DNA of 64,000 bases. Origin: Fictibacillus fluitans (GTDB taxonomy: Bacteria; Bacillota; Bacilli; Bacillales; Fictibacillaceae). The DNA lies in NCBI RefSeq assembly GCF_030418125.1, contig NZ_JAUHTR010000003.1:186001-250000 (forward strand), written 5' to 3'. The notes under the pieces were generated by a model. The model had not been told where the DNA came from. It worked only from the letters and a program-made list of their open reading frames with translations, and did no database searches. The position numbers and the translations under genes are program-made. Positions 17,100 through 24,954 of this stretch are shown here, one piece after another. Positions within the stretch are counted from its first letter, which is position 1. Each line of letters opens with the position of its first letter.

Positions 17100-17721
17100 A
17101 CCTTTTCTGGAGCATCCGTTCAACCCCGCGGAATATATTGTCCGCCAGCTGGACGGAAAACAAATCGGCTCCTATCACATTGCGGGAAAAGTGCTGCCTG
17201 TCGACTACAGAAGGTCGGCACATGAACTGATCGGCCACTATGAAGAGCTGCGGCCTGATGCGGTGGTGATGCTTGGTCTTGCGGCAGGGCGAAACCGGAT
17301 AACGCCAGAGCGGATTGCGATCAATCTTAATGACGGGCCAAACGACAATTTGGGCGAAGAGATGACGGATGTGCCGATTGCGGGCGATGGTCCAGCTGCT
17401 TATTTTTCAGCCCTTCCTGTCAGGAAATTTGTAAACGTGTTAAATGAAAGAGGATTTCCTGCTGAATTATCGAATACAGCAGGTGCCTACCTTTGTAATA
17501 ATGTCATGTACAGTATGCTTCACCATCTGGATAAGGCGGAGCACAGCATTCCTGCAGGTTTTATACATGTTCCTCCGTCAAACGAGCTGGCGGTGGAAGA
17601 TCGGCGGCTGTCAGGCTGGCCGAAGGAAACCCTGCAAAAGGGCATTGAAATTCTTATTGAAGCCTTGGATCAAAAAATAGCGGGAGATGAACGCACATGG
17701 AAAAGCTATACGACAGACTGA
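17071..17721 (+). CDS. pcp: pyroglutamyl peptidase I (Pcp)
   Basis: Cysteine peptidase of family C15 that removes N-terminal pyroglutamate, which blocks ordinary aminopeptidases. 216 residues with the full triad: Glu80 in ITPERIAINL, Cys142 in GAYLCNNVMY and His166 in GFIHVPPS. The start at 17071 lies inside the S9 peptidase gene and the end overlaps the M20 gene by 25 bases, so the three are translationally coupled. Confidence 0.95.
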   Translation: MKTLLLTGFEPFLEHPFNPAEYIVRQLDGKQIGSYHIAGKVLPVDYRRSAHELIGHYEELRPDAVVMLGLAAGRNRITPERIAINLNDGPNDNLGEEMTDVPIAGDGPAAYFSALPVRKFVNVLNERGFPAELSNTAGAYLCNNVMYSMLHHLDKAEHSIPAGFIHVPPSNELAVEDRRLSGWPKETLQKGIEILIEALDQKIAGDERTWKSYTTD

Positions 17722-18899
17722 AGGAACGATATCCGGAAATGGTGGAAATTCGAAGACATCTTCATGAGCACCCGGAACTTTCGTTTGAGGAAGTGGAAAC
17801 ACCGAAATACATTGCCGCTTATCATGAAAATCTCGGCCACGAAGTTCGCACCGAGGTGGGCGGAAGAGGAGTGGTGGCAGTCCTGCGGGGCGGAAAGCCT
17901 GGCAAAACTGTTGCACTCCGGGCAGACTTCGATGCACTTCCGATTCAGGAAGAGAATGATGTAGCGTATAAATCCAAAGTGGACGGTGTCATGCACGCCT
18001 GCGGCCATGACGGGCATACGGCTACACTTTTGGTTCTGGCCAAGGTGCTTAATGGTATGAGAGAAGAGCTTGAAGGCAACATTGTGTTTATTCATCAGCA
18101 TGCCGAGGAGCTTGCTCCCGGAGGGGCGATTGCCATGATTGAAGATGGCTGCCTTGATGGTGTGGATGTCATTTTTGGCACCCATCTTTGGGCGGTTACG
18201 CCATATGGCCATGTTCAACACCGCTCAGGTCCTTTTATGGCCGCAGCCGATAAGTTTGATGTGGTGATCCAGGGCAAGGGTGGACATGGAGCCCAGCCTC
18301 ACCTTACAAAGGATGCGGTTGTAATCGGTTCTCAGCTCGTAATGAATCTGCAGCAGCTGGTTAGCCGGCGGGTAAATCCGCTTGACTCCGCTGTATTGTC
18401 CATCGGCCGGTTTGAAGCGGTGAACGCCTTTAACGTGATTGCGGACACAGCCAAAATTACCGGAACTGTACGGACCTTTAAAGAGGATGTGCGGGATTTA
18501 ATGGAACGGGAAATTGAGAGGGTGGTAAAAGGAACCTGCCTCACAGCTGATGCAGAATATACGCTATCCTATCAGCGGGGCTATCCGCCGGTGGTGAACC
18601 ATAAGGATGAGACCGATTTTGTTGCGAGGGTGGCCGGTGATGTACCGGGAGTGACCGCCGTAGTAGAATGCGAGCCTGATATGGGCGGAGAGGATTTTGC
18701 CTACTACCTTCAGCATGTGAAGGGAACCTTCTTTTACACTGGTGCACAGGACGCAAGCCGTAATGAAATGTATCCTCACCATCATCCAAAGTTCAATATT
18801 GATGAGCGTGCCATGCTTGTGGCAGCCAACACCCTTGGAGCAGCTGCGGTAACATTTTTGAAAGAAGCCGTGGCGAAGGAAGAATCAACGGTTCGATAA
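17697..18899 (+). CDS. M20-family amidohydrolase / aminoacylase
   Basis: Metal-dependent hydrolase of 400 residues, M20D group (aminoacylase, hippurate hydrolase, YhaA/AmhX-like). Metal ligands include Cys102 and His104 in MHACGHDGH, then the Glu pair in QHAEELAPGG, and His in the C-terminal PHHHPKF. The dimerisation lid inserts near residues 185-300 with GKGGHGAQPH. It probably deacylates N-acyl amino acids or dipeptides. It is the last gene of the peptide locus and is followed by a terminator. Confidence 0.92.
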   Translation: MEKLYDRLKERYPEMVEIRRHLHEHPELSFEEVETPKYIAAYHENLGHEVRTEVGGRGVVAVLRGGKPGKTVALRADFDALPIQEENDVAYKSKVDGVMHACGHDGHTATLLVLAKVLNGMREELEGNIVFIHQHAEELAPGGAIAMIEDGCLDGVDVIFGTHLWAVTPYGHVQHRSGPFMAAADKFDVVIQGKGGHGAQPHLTKDAVVIGSQLVMNLQQLVSRRVNPLDSAVLSIGRFEAVNAFNVIADTAKITGTVRTFKEDVRDLMEREIERVVKGTCLTADAEYTLSYQRGYPPVVNHKDETDFVARVAGDVPGVTAVVECEPDMGGEDFAYYLQHVKGTFFYTGAQDASRNEMYPHHHPKFNIDERAMLVAANTLGAAAVTFLKEAVAKEESTVR

Positions 18900-18916
18900 A
18901 AAGTAAAGGCAACAGG

Positions 18917-18959
18917 AAGCTGGATTGCATCAAGGAGTTTATGATGCATCCAGCTTTTT
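18917..18959 (+). terminator. terminator of the peptide-utilisation operon
   Basis: AAGCTGGAT and GCATC pair with GATGC and ATCCAGCTT around a short loop, followed by TTTTTC. Confidence 0.85.
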
Positions 18960-19067
18960 CATGCTTGCTTTGTAAGCAATCATCGTCTTTAATGAAATTA
19001 TAGGAATGCTTTTGGGACAAAAGGAATTAGTGACGACTTGTAAAATACAAAGTAAGGAGCATATCCC

Positions 19068-19910
19068 ATGAAAAAGGTATATAAAGATGAAATTACTTCA
19101 TATATTGTCGGAAACAGAGAAGATTTTCACAGCAAGCTGTTAAGTGAGGCAGACGGAGTGGCTTCCAAAATTAATGAAATTTTGCAGAAGGGCAATATTG
19201 ATTTGCTCAAGAATGCAGAGAAGCTCGTTCAGTTTGTCGTGGAAAACCGGGAAGAAGAGCTGACTGCTTTTGCCCGTCAGGAAGGCATTGCCTGGGCGGA
19301 GCATTCGCTGACACTTCAATTTAAACTAGAATGGGTCCATGCGATTCGCAGAACCGTCTGGCACTATATAAAGGACTACGATGACGAAGTAAATTCCGAG
19401 CTTTCCCTTTCGGAATTCAGAAAAATGATTTACCAGATGGAAAAGCAAATCAACGATGGTCTCGACCAATTTATCAATAGTTTTTTTATCAGCTATTCCG
19501 AATATAAAGATGAATTGATCAGCTCCCAGCGCAAAACGGTGGAGCATTTATCAGTCCCCATTATTCCGCTCAGCGTTCATGTCGCGGTTCTTCCGCTTAT
19601 CGGTATTATTGACGTATACCGTATGTATACTATTGAAGAAAAAGTATTAACGGATATCTCCAGGCTGAAGATCAGGACACTCATCCTTGACCTGTCGGGG
19701 ATTACCGATATGGATATGGAAGTGATCCATCATTTTCAAAAGGTGCTTGATGGCATTTCACTTATGGGATGTAAAGCAGTGATAACCGGTTTGCGCGCTG
19801 AACTTGTGAGAAAAATGATCCAGCTTGGTGTGACGTTTGATGATAAAGCAGAAACGAAGGGTACACTGCAGCAAACACTCCCTGAATATTACAAACCCGA
19901 ACTTTATTAA
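19068..19910 (+). CDS. RsbR-like STAS-domain protein with altered phospho-sites
   Basis: 280-residue cytoplasmic protein. The N-terminal helical, globin-like sensor region (about 1-160) is followed by a STAS domain (about 165-275) with the RsbR/stressosome pattern VLPLIGIID and LILDLSGITDMD. In RsbRA-type proteins two threonines are phosphorylated by RsbT. Aligned by eye, the first position (after the second Asp of ITDMD) is Met217 and the second, in the IRPEIAQT-like segment GLRAELVRK, is Lys249. It may therefore be a stressosome subunit that cannot be switched in the usual way. Start at 19068 behind AAGGAG. Single-gene unit with its own terminator; no rsbS or rsbT nearby. Confidence 0.85.
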   Translation: MKKVYKDEITSYIVGNREDFHSKLLSEADGVASKINEILQKGNIDLLKNAEKLVQFVVENREEELTAFARQEGIAWAEHSLTLQFKLEWVHAIRRTVWHYIKDYDDEVNSELSLSEFRKMIYQMEKQINDGLDQFINSFFISYSEYKDELISSQRKTVEHLSVPIIPLSVHVAVLPLIGIIDVYRMYTIEEKVLTDISRLKIRTLILDLSGITDMDMEVIHHFQKVLDGISLMGCKAVITGLRAELVRKMIQLGVTFDDKAETKGTLQQTLPEYYKPELY

Positions 19911-19929
19911 AATAGGCGTGCATATAAAA

Positions 19930-19958
19930 ACGGCAGGAAGGCTCCTGCTGTTTTTTTT
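19930..19958 (+). terminator. terminator of the STAS gene
   Basis: CGGCAGGA pairs with TCCTGCTG around AGGC, followed by eight T residues. Confidence 0.9.
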
Positions 19959-19997
19959 GTTATCTGTAACAAAAATAAGAGAAATACATAAACTGTC

Positions 19998-20027
19998 TTT
20001 ACAAACGTAACAGTGTTATGTTACATT
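19998..20027 (+). promoter_or_regulatory. MerR-type promoter/operator of the yhbD-bactofilin operon
   Basis: TTTACA and TACATT boxes are 18 bases apart, with the dyad GTAACA-N6-TGTTAC (20007-20024) lying in the spacer and touching the -10 box. A dyad within a lengthened spacer is the classic MerR-family layout, and the next gene encodes a MerR-like N-terminal domain. Inferred from sequence only. Confidence 0.5.
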
Positions 20028-20055
20028 AGCATCATAAAAGAAAGGAGCATTTACC

Positions 20056-20679
20056 TTGAGCAATGAACTGATATCGAAAAAAGACCTGCTGGACCTGACT
20101 GGAATCTCTTATGGACAGCTGTACCGCTGGAAAAGGAAAGACCTTATTCCGGAAGAGTGGTTTATCCGAAAATCCACGTTTACAGGTCAGGAAACGTTCT
20201 TCCCAAAGGAAAAAGTGCTTGAGCGCATTGACAAGATTCAATCAATGAAGGAGACGCTTTCGCTTGATGAGCTTGCTGAACGGCTGTCGCCCTCATCATC
20301 AGCAATGATGGAATTATCGAGAAAGGAATTATTGAAACGAAACATTGTTACGAATGTTTCGCTTGAGCTGTATGCAAAAGAAAACGGTACTGCAGAGGAA
20401 TTCCAGTTCGAACAGCTTCTCGAACTATTTATTCTGGATAAACTGCTGTCTTCGGGAGATATCAGTCTCGATGAAGGAAGGATGATTCTCCAGGTTTTAC
20501 AGGAAGGCCGCGGGAGACTCAACAAAAGCAAACATGAACTTTTATTGATTCGCAAGCTGGGTGTGACCTCATGCCTGCTAGTGGCCGGAGCAGAAAATAT
20601 CATGGTGGACCAGGGGTCGAGAGTGACAGTGATGCTGTCTGTAGAGAGCTGCATAGAAGAGCTGAAAACAAATTTGTAG
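20056..20679 (+). CDS. yhbD: YhbD-like MerR-type HTH protein (DUF4004)
   Basis: 207 residues. The N-terminal domain ISKKDLLDLTGISYGQLYRW is a MerR-type helix-turn-helix, and the rest resembles B. subtilis YhbD (DUF4004). The C-terminal part (TSCLLVAGAENIMVDQGS) lacks the long coiled coil and Cys ligands of metal-sensing MerR proteins. The start is TTG at 20056 after AAAGGAG. It is followed 13 bases later by two bactofilin genes, the same order as yhbD-yhbE-yhbF. It probably regulates its own operon through the dyad at 20007-20024. Confidence 0.85.
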   Translation: MSNELISKKDLLDLTGISYGQLYRWKRKDLIPEEWFIRKSTFTGQETFFPKEKVLERIDKIQSMKETLSLDELAERLSPSSSAMMELSRKELLKRNIVTNVSLELYAKENGTAEEFQFEQLLELFILDKLLSSGDISLDEGRMILQVLQEGRGRLNKSKHELLLIRKLGVTSCLLVAGAENIMVDQGSRVTVMLSVESCIEELKTNL

Positions 20680-20692
20680 CGGAGGAAGACAT

Positions 20693-21415
20693 ATGAAAAA
20701 CGGAATGAAAGGGAATCTCATACTCAATGGGTACGGTTCGTCAAATGGCGGACATTTTAATGAAGTTAAGCTGAACGGACGAGGCATAGTGAACGGAGAT
20801 TTGGAATGTGTCTTGTTCGAATGCAACGGGTCAGGGACGGTGAAAGGTGATTTAAAGATAGACCGTGGAAAGATCAGCGGAAGCGGTAAAATAAAGGGTG
20901 GAGTTAACGGAAATGATTTCACCATTGAAGGACATGGTTCGGTGTCTGAAGGAGTAAGTCTGGTAAACAAGATGAATATATCGGGGTCGGGTAAAATCGG
21001 CGGAAGCCTTAGAGCGGATGAAATCAAAATAAAGGGTAAGGCGACCATTGCCACAGATTGTGAAACGGAAAGCTTCCAAACGGAAGGCCAATTTGCCATT
21101 GGGGGACTGCTTAGTGCCGATCATATTGATGTCAAACTTTATGGTGAGAGTTCGGCTCTGGAAATTGGCGGACAGACAATCAAGATAAAGGGCAAGAAGC
21201 GGGGATTTTTTCATTTGTTCAAACCTTTTTTCCCGGCTAAACTGACCGCAGACGTCATTGAGGGCGATGAACTTGAACTTGAAAGCACAAATGCGAAAAT
21301 TGTCCGAGGGAAAAATGTGACCATAGGGCCTGAATGTGAAATTGATCTGGTGGAATACAAGGAAAGCATTCACCTGGACGATGCCGCGAAAGTTCGGGAG
21401 TTTAGAAAAATATAA
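20693..21415 (+). CDS. bacE: bactofilin (YhbE/BacE-like)
   Basis: Polymer-forming cytoskeletal protein of 240 residues. The repeated short beta motifs rich in Gly, Lys and Asp (GRGIVNGDLECVLFECNGSG, GSGTVKGDLK, GSGKIKGGV) are the rungs of a right-handed beta-helix that polymerises into filaments. YhbE and YhbF homologues in B. subtilis are reported to influence flagella and motility. No membrane segment is visible. Start at 20693 behind GGAGGAAG. It is paired with a diverged tandem copy. Confidence 0.9.
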   Translation: MKNGMKGNLILNGYGSSNGGHFNEVKLNGRGIVNGDLECVLFECNGSGTVKGDLKIDRGKISGSGKIKGGVNGNDFTIEGHGSVSEGVSLVNKMNISGSGKIGGSLRADEIKIKGKATIATDCETESFQTEGQFAIGGLLSADHIDVKLYGESSALEIGGQTIKIKGKKRGFFHLFKPFFPAKLTADVIEGDELELESTNAKIVRGKNVTIGPECEIDLVEYKESIHLDDAAKVREFRKI

Positions 21416-21436
21416 CGATACGAAAGGAGGATGGAA

Positions 21437-22147
21437 ATGTACAAGGCAAATAATTTAATGATGAAAGGTTCCGGTAGTGCAGCAGGCGGCTTGTACAACA
21501 AAGTGAAAATTATGGGTGAGGGAACGATCACGGATGATTTGGAATGCAGCCTTTTTAAAACCTATGGATCCAGTGAAGCGTCCGGAAATGTTAAGGGCGG
21601 AGATATCGAAATTTTTGGGGAGACTGAAGTGAAAAGGAATGTGCAGGCAAATAACCTGAAGGTGTTTGGAACGCTCTCCATCGGAGAAACAGCGGCAATT
21701 GAAATCACGAAAATCCGCGGCTCAGTGGATGTCGCAGGAAAATTCACCGGTAATAAAGTGGATCTTAAAGGAAGCCTGGCGGTGAAAGGTGATTTAGAAG
21801 CAGAGGAATTTATCTCAAGCGGTCTTTTTGAGGTGTCCGGCCTGCTGAATGCGGATGTCATCGATGTAAAGCTGAGGTTCAGCACGAGTCGTGTTCAGGA
21901 GATGGGGGGACAGACAATCCGTGTGCAAAAGAAAGGGGCATTCCTGCCTTTCGTGAAAAATGAGGGTTTTCTTGAAGCGGGGATCATTGAGGGAGACAGT
22001 GTCTTTTTGGAGAATACGACGGCTGATGTGGTGCGCGGAAAATCGGTGCGAATTGGGGCTGGATGCAAGATCAAGCTGGTCGAGTATGATGAAGAGTTTA
22101 AAGCTCTGGAAGGATCGTCTGTCAAAGAGCACAGGAAAATGGGTTAA
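21437..22147 (+). CDS. bacF: bactofilin (YhbF/BacF-like)
   Basis: Second bactofilin, 236 residues, clearly a tandem duplicate of the gene before: both share the opening GS.GG..N.VK, the phrase DLEC.LF, ADVIDVKL and a C-terminal GxxxxIxLVEY segment. The start at 21437 is chosen over the in-frame ATG at 21431 because AAGGAGG ends at 21430 and would leave no spacer for 21431. It probably co-assembles with the first copy. Confidence 0.9.
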   Translation: MYKANNLMMKGSGSAAGGLYNKVKIMGEGTITDDLECSLFKTYGSSEASGNVKGGDIEIFGETEVKRNVQANNLKVFGTLSIGETAAIEITKIRGSVDVAGKFTGNKVDLKGSLAVKGDLEAEEFISSGLFEVSGLLNADVIDVKLRFSTSRVQEMGGQTIRVQKKGAFLPFVKNEGFLEAGIIEGDSVFLENTTADVVRGKSVRIGAGCKIKLVEYDEEFKALEGSSVKEHRKMG

Positions 22148-22150
22148 ACC

Positions 22151-22187
22151 AAAAAGGACGCGATGCTGATAACTGGGGCATAGCGTC
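22151..22187 (-). terminator. terminator of the PP2C-type phosphatase gene
   Basis: On the minus strand GACGCTATGC pairs with GCATCGCGTC (one mismatch), followed by CTTTTTGG. It also separates the convergent bactofilin operon. Confidence 0.7.
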
Positions 22188-22196
22188 TCTCATGGT

Positions 22197-23036
22197 TTAT
22201 TCCTGCCTGAGTTCAGGGCGAACCCTTCCATTGCTCGGTTCGCTGCCTTCTTCAAAGCAGTCAACTTGCCATCCGATTAACGTGGCGCTGTCACGGCCGC
22301 CGTTTTGTTCAACGGCTTTGAGCAAATGGTGTACACCTGCCTGGGGATTTTCGGTCTGCTCAAACACGCGATACACGTTTTTCGCATTCGCATAGCCGGT
22401 ACCGGGGCACTCGGTCATGCCATCGGTTGCGAGGAGAAAGGTATTTTTGCCTTTTCTTAGTTCCCTGGTGCCAGAACTGAAACAGGGTACAGGTTTTTCA
22501 AATGTATTCACTCTGCCGATCCATTCATAAAAGTTCCGCTGGTTTAACTGATATTGATCAAAAGCGGCAAGTTCCGGGTGAAAGAGATAGAGGACGCAGT
22601 CCCCGATGGAAAGCCACCATACATAATTCTCTTTGCGGAAAACAAGCAGGCAGGCGGTCTCTCCTTTTACCCTCCGACACTCATCGCGGAACGCTGTACT
22701 TTTAAATAATGTAACGATACGGGTTTCAAGTTCTTTAAAACAATGGGGAACAGCCTGATCGATAGCTTCTGCCAACTCTGCTTTAATTCCCTCCAGTCCT
22801 TTAACCACAAGTTCTGCACTTTCCGCACTGTAGTGGGCGTCAAGGATGGCGGAAAACTCCCAATCTCCTTTTTCGCAAGCCCAAACCAGGCAGCCATCTT
22901 CGTTTTTCTTTGCGCCTGAAAGAGAATGGCCGCCATACCTTCCGAGCGTGATATGATAAAGTTCAGAAATATGAGGACGATCGATAAAAGGCTCCGAGCT
23001 TCCGACCCAGTTCAATTCATTCATTATTATTGGCAT
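22197..23036 (-). CDS. PP2C-type (PPM) Ser/Thr protein phosphatase
   Basis: 279 residues, cytoplasmic. PPM motifs are present in order: GAKKNEDGC (Asp47, normally NxD), FSAILDAHYS (Asp66, normally DGHGG), WLSIGDCVLYLF, TFLLATDGMTE and GGRDSATLIGW. The Asp residues that bind the two metals are kept, but the DGHGG box is reduced to DAHYS. It is probably a divergent but active phosphatase. A Hanks-type kinase is encoded 1.1 kb away on the same strand, so the two may act on the same targets. AAAGGGG lies 11 bases upstream of the start; the Met five residues in is an alternative. Confidence 0.85.
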   Translation of the reverse strand: MPIIMNELNWVGSSEPFIDRPHISELYHITLGRYGGHSLSGAKKNEDGCLVWACEKGDWEFSAILDAHYSAESAELVVKGLEGIKAELAEAIDQAVPHCFKELETRIVTLFKSTAFRDECRRVKGETACLLVFRKENYVWWLSIGDCVLYLFHPELAAFDQYQLNQRNFYEWIGRVNTFEKPVPCFSSGTRELRKGKNTFLLATDGMTECPGTGYANAKNVYRVFEQTENPQAGVHHLLKAVEQNGGRDSATLIGWQVDCFEEGSEPSNGRVRPELRQE

Positions 23037-23125
23037 AATTGGAAAGCCCCTTTATCGGTTTTTAGAAAGTATATACGAATTATGAATAAAAAGGAATGGT
23101 TTACCAAGTGAAAGGAGGAAATGGT

Positions 23126-23809
23126 ATGAATAAAAGATGGGTGCTCTCATGGAGCGGTGGAAAGGATGCCTGTATGGTGCTGGATCAATTGACCAGCCAG
23201 GGTTATCAGGTAGTTTGCCTGATAACCACCGTACCGAAAGAGATTGGAAGAACGTTCGGACATGGTGAAAGAACAGAGCTCATCCAGGCGCAGGCGGATG
23301 CAATCGGCATTCCCCTTGAATGGATATCCTGTTCGTTCGATTCCTATACAGAGGACTTTATATCAAGCTTGCAATCTTTGAAAAATAAATATGAAGTGGA
23401 CGGCGTGGCTTTTGGCGACCTGTATTTGGACGAGCATAGAGAATGGGGAGAAAACACAGCTGAACAGGCGGGTCTGCTGTCAGGGTTCCCGCTTTGGATG
23501 AAAAAAGAAGAGGCGGGCGCTGCCTTAAAAGCCTTTGTTGATTCGGGATACAAAGCAAAGGTGATACGGATTTCAAACCGCAAGCTTGATGAAAACTGGC
23601 TGGGGAGAGAAGTGGATGTGTCCTTTTTGAATGAGATTGTGGAAACAGGTATCTGTCCGATGGGAGAAGCGGGGGAATATCACAGCTATGTGTATGATGG
23701 ACCTCTTTTTCGGTACAAGATCCCGATAGAAAAAGGTGACATTGTGGAACTGGAAACGACGAAAAGGATGGAGCTTATCTTGAGAAAGGATCATTCTAAT
23801 AAGGGGTAA
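23126..23809 (+). CDS. Dph6-like ATP-pyrophosphatase (COG2102)
   Basis: 227-residue member of the diphthine-ammonia ligase-like PP-loop ATPases. SWSGGKDACM near the N terminus is the PP-loop that binds ATP; GDLYLDEHREWGE and GICPMGEAGEYHSYVYDGP are family motifs. Bacteria lack diphthamide, so its substrate is some other carboxyl group to be amidated; it is not known. The start at 23126 is chosen over 23096 because AAAGGAGG lies eight bases before it. It lies between the phosphatase and kinase genes but on the opposite strand. Confidence 0.88.
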   Translation: MNKRWVLSWSGGKDACMVLDQLTSQGYQVVCLITTVPKEIGRTFGHGERTELIQAQADAIGIPLEWISCSFDSYTEDFISSLQSLKNKYEVDGVAFGDLYLDEHREWGENTAEQAGLLSGFPLWMKKEEAGAALKAFVDSGYKAKVIRISNRKLDENWLGREVDVSFLNEIVETGICPMGEAGEYHSYVYDGPLFRYKIPIEKGDIVELETTKRMELILRKDHSNKG

Positions 23810-24032
23810 ACCAGCCGGGATAAGTATAGTAGGGATAGGAGTAAAAGGGATATGACACAGAGTAGGACATGTGATAGGGATCTGAATAGTAAGGAAGAGA
23901 GTAGGAGGAAGAAAAGGCTGACGGAACAGGCGGATGGGGAGCGGGAGTAAAAGGAACCGCCGGAACGGCAGGTACGGCCGGTACGGCCGGCACGGATACA
24001 TGACGGCCCGTTGCGTAATTAAAAACCTGCAT
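23796..24032 (-). CDS. Pro/Tyr/Ser-rich low-complexity protein, coat-like
   Basis: 78 residues. After MQVFNYATGRHVSV comes a run of about five VPA units, then PAPHPPVPSAF, and a tail rich in Tyr and Ser (SYSLPYYSDPYHMSY, YPFYSYPYYTYP). The start at 24032 is preferred over 24050 because GGAGGGTTTGTT precedes it. The VPA run is encoded by four 9-base units at 23959-23994. Tyr- and Pro-rich short proteins occur in spore coats, which is the main reason to suspect that role; no homology is claimed. Its end overlaps the convergent Dph6-like gene by 14 bases. Confidence 0.6.
   Translation of the reverse strand: MQVFNYATGRHVSVPAVPAVPAVPAVPFTPAPHPPVPSAFSSSYSLPYYSDPYHMSYSVSYPFYSYPYYTYPGWFTPY
23959..23994 (+). 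repeat. four 9-bp tandem repeats inside a coding region
   Basis: Units GCCGGAACG, GCAGGTACG, GCCGGTACG and GCCGGCACG run head to tail and encode the VPA repeats of the minus-strand gene. Copy number may vary between strains. Confidence 0.85.
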
Positions 24033-24091
24033 AACAAACCCTCCAGACATCGACGTTTACCGTAATTTATTCAGCATCTTGATAACGGGTG

Positions 24092-24124
24092 AAATAAAAA
24101 AAGAGAACGAAAAGCCCGTTCTCT
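24092..24124 (-). terminator. terminator of the kinase gene
   Basis: On the minus strand AGAGAACG and CGTTCTCT pair around a short loop, followed by TTTTTTTATTT. Confidence 0.9.
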
Positions 24125-24127
24125 AAT

Positions 24128-24949
24128 TTACATGGTTTTGCCAGCTTCTTTAGTAAGATGCATGGAATAAATCTCCGCAATTATTTCTTCGGCAGAACCG
24201 AAGCTTTCATCGATTTGCAGCAGGCGCCTTAGCATCTGGTGGACTCCCGGGGATAAAGAAAGCTCTTCCTCCCAGCTGTTTTCCTTTTTCGACTGAGGCT
24301 CATAGCCCGAATATAGAAGAAAAAGAAGGAAGTGGCCGAGCGCATAAAAGTCACTTGTTACCGAAACCTCACGCATGAGGTTCCGGTGCTTTTCTGCTGC
24401 TTTTCCCCCGGCTTCATCGGAAAGTTTAAAGGCAAGGCCAAAATCTATGATATGAAGCTTCTCACCGGAAGATATAATATTTGGAATCCGAAGATCTCTG
24501 TGAATAATGCCTTTTTCATGGATCTTTTGAACAATGCTCACTAGTTGAGTAAAGATGGCCAGGGCATTCTGCTCCGAGTAAACTTTTCCTTCTGAAAAAA
24601 TAAGATCCTCGAAATTCTTCCCTGCTACATAATCCATAACAAGGAACTGTCCTTTTTCATTTGCTGTATGAGGATGAATAGTAGGAATTTCCGGCAGGGA
24701 AAGCTCCTGAAGGATTTGCTTCTCCTTCTCAAAGGATTTTCTTCCTTCCTCTGTCCAGGATTTTGTTCTTCGAAGCTGCTTTACCGCCACGTGGTTTCCG
24801 GTAATGAAGTCAGTCGCCCGGTACGTAATCCCATAGCTGCCCATACCGATTACTTCTTCAATGGTATACCTCTGAAAAAGGAGATGGCCTTTTGGCAGTG
24901 GCTGGTCTGCGATGAACCGGTAAATGGTTTTTATCCAATGAAAATTCAT
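24128..24949 (-). CDS. Hanks-type Ser/Thr protein kinase
   Basis: 273-residue soluble kinase, essentially only a catalytic domain: Gly loop GMGSYG (35-40), ATP-anchoring Lys57 in VAVKQL, catalytic HRDLRIPN (150-157, Asp152) and DFG (169-171). The usual Lys after HRDL is Arg154. There is no transmembrane or PASTA region, so it differs from PrkC and resembles the small YbdM-like kinases. Its start is 5 bases after the stop of an SR-rich small gene and has no clear ribosome site, so it is probably translated by coupling with that gene, its possible substrate. Confidence 0.92.
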   Translation of the reverse strand: MNFHWIKTIYRFIADQPLPKGHLLFQRYTIEEVIGMGSYGITYRATDFITGNHVAVKQLRRTKSWTEEGRKSFEKEKQILQELSLPEIPTIHPHTANEKGQFLVMDYVAGKNFEDLIFSEGKVYSEQNALAIFTQLVSIVQKIHEKGIIHRDLRIPNIISSGEKLHIIDFGLAFKLSDEAGGKAAEKHRNLMREVSVTSDFYALGHFLLFLLYSGYEPQSKKENSWEEELSLSPGVHQMLRRLLQIDESFGSAEEIIAEIYSMHLTKEAGKTM

Positions 24950-24954
24950 GTTCT

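Noticed and set aside
23959-23994. CRISPR-like spaced repeats
   Set aside because: Units are 9 bp with no spacers and keep a reading frame; they are coding tandem repeats.
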